NCBI GenBank assembly: GCA_029964075.1 | Contig: CM057150.1 | Span: forward strand, 5,433,717-5,497,716 | DNA length: 64,000 nucleotides | Origin: Patiria pectinifera | Lineage: Eukaryota > Echinodermata > Asteroidea > Valvatida > Asterinidae | Direction of reading: 5' to 3' | In this document: piece after piece, positions 62,743-64,000 of the stretch | Layout of the letters: every line of letters starts with the position of its first letter | Position numbering within the stretch: the stretch's first letter is position 1 | The notes under the pieces: generated by a model | What the model was told of the DNA's origin: nothing | What the model saw: the letters and a program-made list of their open reading frames with translations, nothing else | Database searches by the model: none | Position numbers and translations under genes: made by a program

Positions 62743-63987
62743 TGTCGAGCGCAATTTGAGTCCCCCACGCAAGTTTAAACTTGCGCGCGCAAGTTTAAAC
62801 TTGTGCGAGGGACTCCTGAAGCACGCAAATTACACCGCGCCATTTTAATTTTCGTGCGCAAGTTTAAACTTGCGCAAAGGCGATCGCAACCTTCTTTTGC
62901 GGGCGGGATTTTCATTGATGAAGAATTTTTTTTTTCAAAACACGAGTACATGGAGAAATAATGGAATAAATGAATGAATAAAGAAATAAATAAAAAGGGG
63001 AATTCAATTAGCGTCAATGAAAAGAATCATCAAAGAAGCAGTGCTTATCAGAGAAGTTATTTAAGGGTCCGTGGGGGCGGGGCCAGGGAGGGGACCGGGC
63101 AATTAAGCAATCAACTTAAGCACACGGCGATTGCTTGGAAAGTGTACTGAAGTTGTTCAAAAATGGAGACCAGCTTCAGGTTTTTTGCCTTGTAAACCTA
63201 ATTAGCATTTTATTTATATTGAATGTAAATAATTCATAATTTCCTAGGTGTAAAACCCGCTGTTTACGTAAAAAGAATGATTAAGATCCCTTCAATTGTT
63301 CAAGTTTTGACATTATACAAATTATTTACATTTTTTTAAAAATGCTTATGTATTCTACAATTAAAAAAGTACTTACTCTTAAAAAAATACTAATTAATTT
63401 ATCAATTAATAAATTGTACGGTACAATAATTCATATTGTTTTTAGAAATACTTGCATAACATTTCGAGCGTTGTGTACACTTCAAAAATGCATAATTTGA
63501 AAAAAAAAAATAATGAATGCATTACTAATTTAATTAATTAATTAAATGTATTACTTTAACAAATATTTTTTATTTCAGGCTCAATAATTCATATTAAAAA
63601 AATGTTTACACCCTAAAAATGCTATGCAAATAAAATGGTAATTATTTTAAAAAGTAAATACATTCGCAAATCATTTAATTAATTAATTTAATCAAATCTT
63701 TCAAAAAAAGGAATTAAGGCATTGTCTCCCGAAGCTCAGTGATCGGAGAAAAAAATCTGCTTTAAAAATAATGTTACATATCTGCATTAGTATACCCAGG
63801 GGCAAAATAGTTTAGCGGCTCTGTATGCGTGGCCGGGAAAATCTATGCAGTGCGCAAGTTTAACCTTGCGTGCGCAATTTGTAGCAAGGAAATGAATGCG
63901 CGCGCAAGTTTAAACTTGCGTGCGCGCAGGTTTAAACTTGCGCGCGCAAGTTTAAACTTGCGCGGGGGACTCACTTTGCGCTCGACA
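62743..63987. mobile_element. Inverted-repeat element with CAAGTTTAAACTTG palindrome ends
   Basis: The left end starts TGTCGAGCGCAA and the right end finishes TTGCGCTCGACA, with GAGTCCCCC next to it on both sides. The 14-bp palindrome CAAGTTTAAACTTG occurs at 62770, 62790 and 62859 on the left and at 63905 and 63947 on the right, with one-base variants at 63855 and 63927. ATTA flanks both ends (62739-62742 and 63988-63991), which fits a 4-bp target duplication. The interior is very AT-rich, including runs of TTAA, and has no credible gene, so this is a non-autonomous element. Confidence 0.8.
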
Positions 63988-64000
63988 ATTATAAAACATT

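Overview
The window is 64 kb of AT-leaning, gene-poor animal DNA: spliced genes with GT-AG introns, short dispersed inverted-repeat elements, tRNA-derived SINEs, an interstitial CCCTAA telomere-type tract and many TAGGCCTA-like words. The repeat style suggests a marine invertebrate, probably a deuterostome such as an echinoderm or hemichordate. This is an impression from composition only and no marker gene proves it.

Positions 1-54,000 hold almost no convincing protein-coding sequence. They are filled with remnants of non-autonomous elements: a mariner-like foldback family with CAGGGTGAG ends (four copies), a GGGCCCAATTT-ended family (two copies), several single foldback elements (30.1-30.9, 40.5-41.2, 42.5-42.9, 45.7-46.4, 52.3-52.6 and 52.7-53.3 kb), a dispersed family in three copies (2.6, 3.9 and 47.5 kb), a tRNA-derived SINE family (16.6, 20.4, 22.6, 23.9 and 26.8-27.4 kb), a GGT-type satellite (9.2 kb), a 16-bp minisatellite (48.1-48.8 kb) and a telomere-like tract inside a foldback (28.7 kb). 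Long open frames in these tracts are artefacts of the repeats. One weak candidate gene end lies at 12.1-12.9 kb on the minus strand.

Positions 54,400-62,200 hold two intact, spliced, convergently transcribed genes. The plus-strand gene (three exons, 54,489-56,720) encodes an ING-like PHD-finger protein of 511 residues with a long C-terminal domain I do not recognise. The minus-strand gene (five exons, 62,160 to 58,160) encodes an 863-residue P-element/THAP9-type transposase with an apparently complete D-D-E catalytic set. Its N-terminus is not a THAP domain but a Cys/His module that reads like the N-terminal zinc region of RAG1. A RAG1-like DNA-recombinase gene placed tail-to-tail with a PHD-finger gene recalls the RAG1/RAG2 arrangement, although the catalytic core here is P-element type and the PHD protein has no visible Kelch repeats. 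All exon joins are frame-consistent, so both proteins look functional. I found no terminal inverted repeats for the pair, so it may be a mobile element with unrecognised ends or a domesticated locus.

Positions 62,743-63,987 are a separate 1.25-kb inverted-repeat element whose ends are built from repeated CAAGTTTAAACTTG palindromes, flanked by ATTA on both sides.
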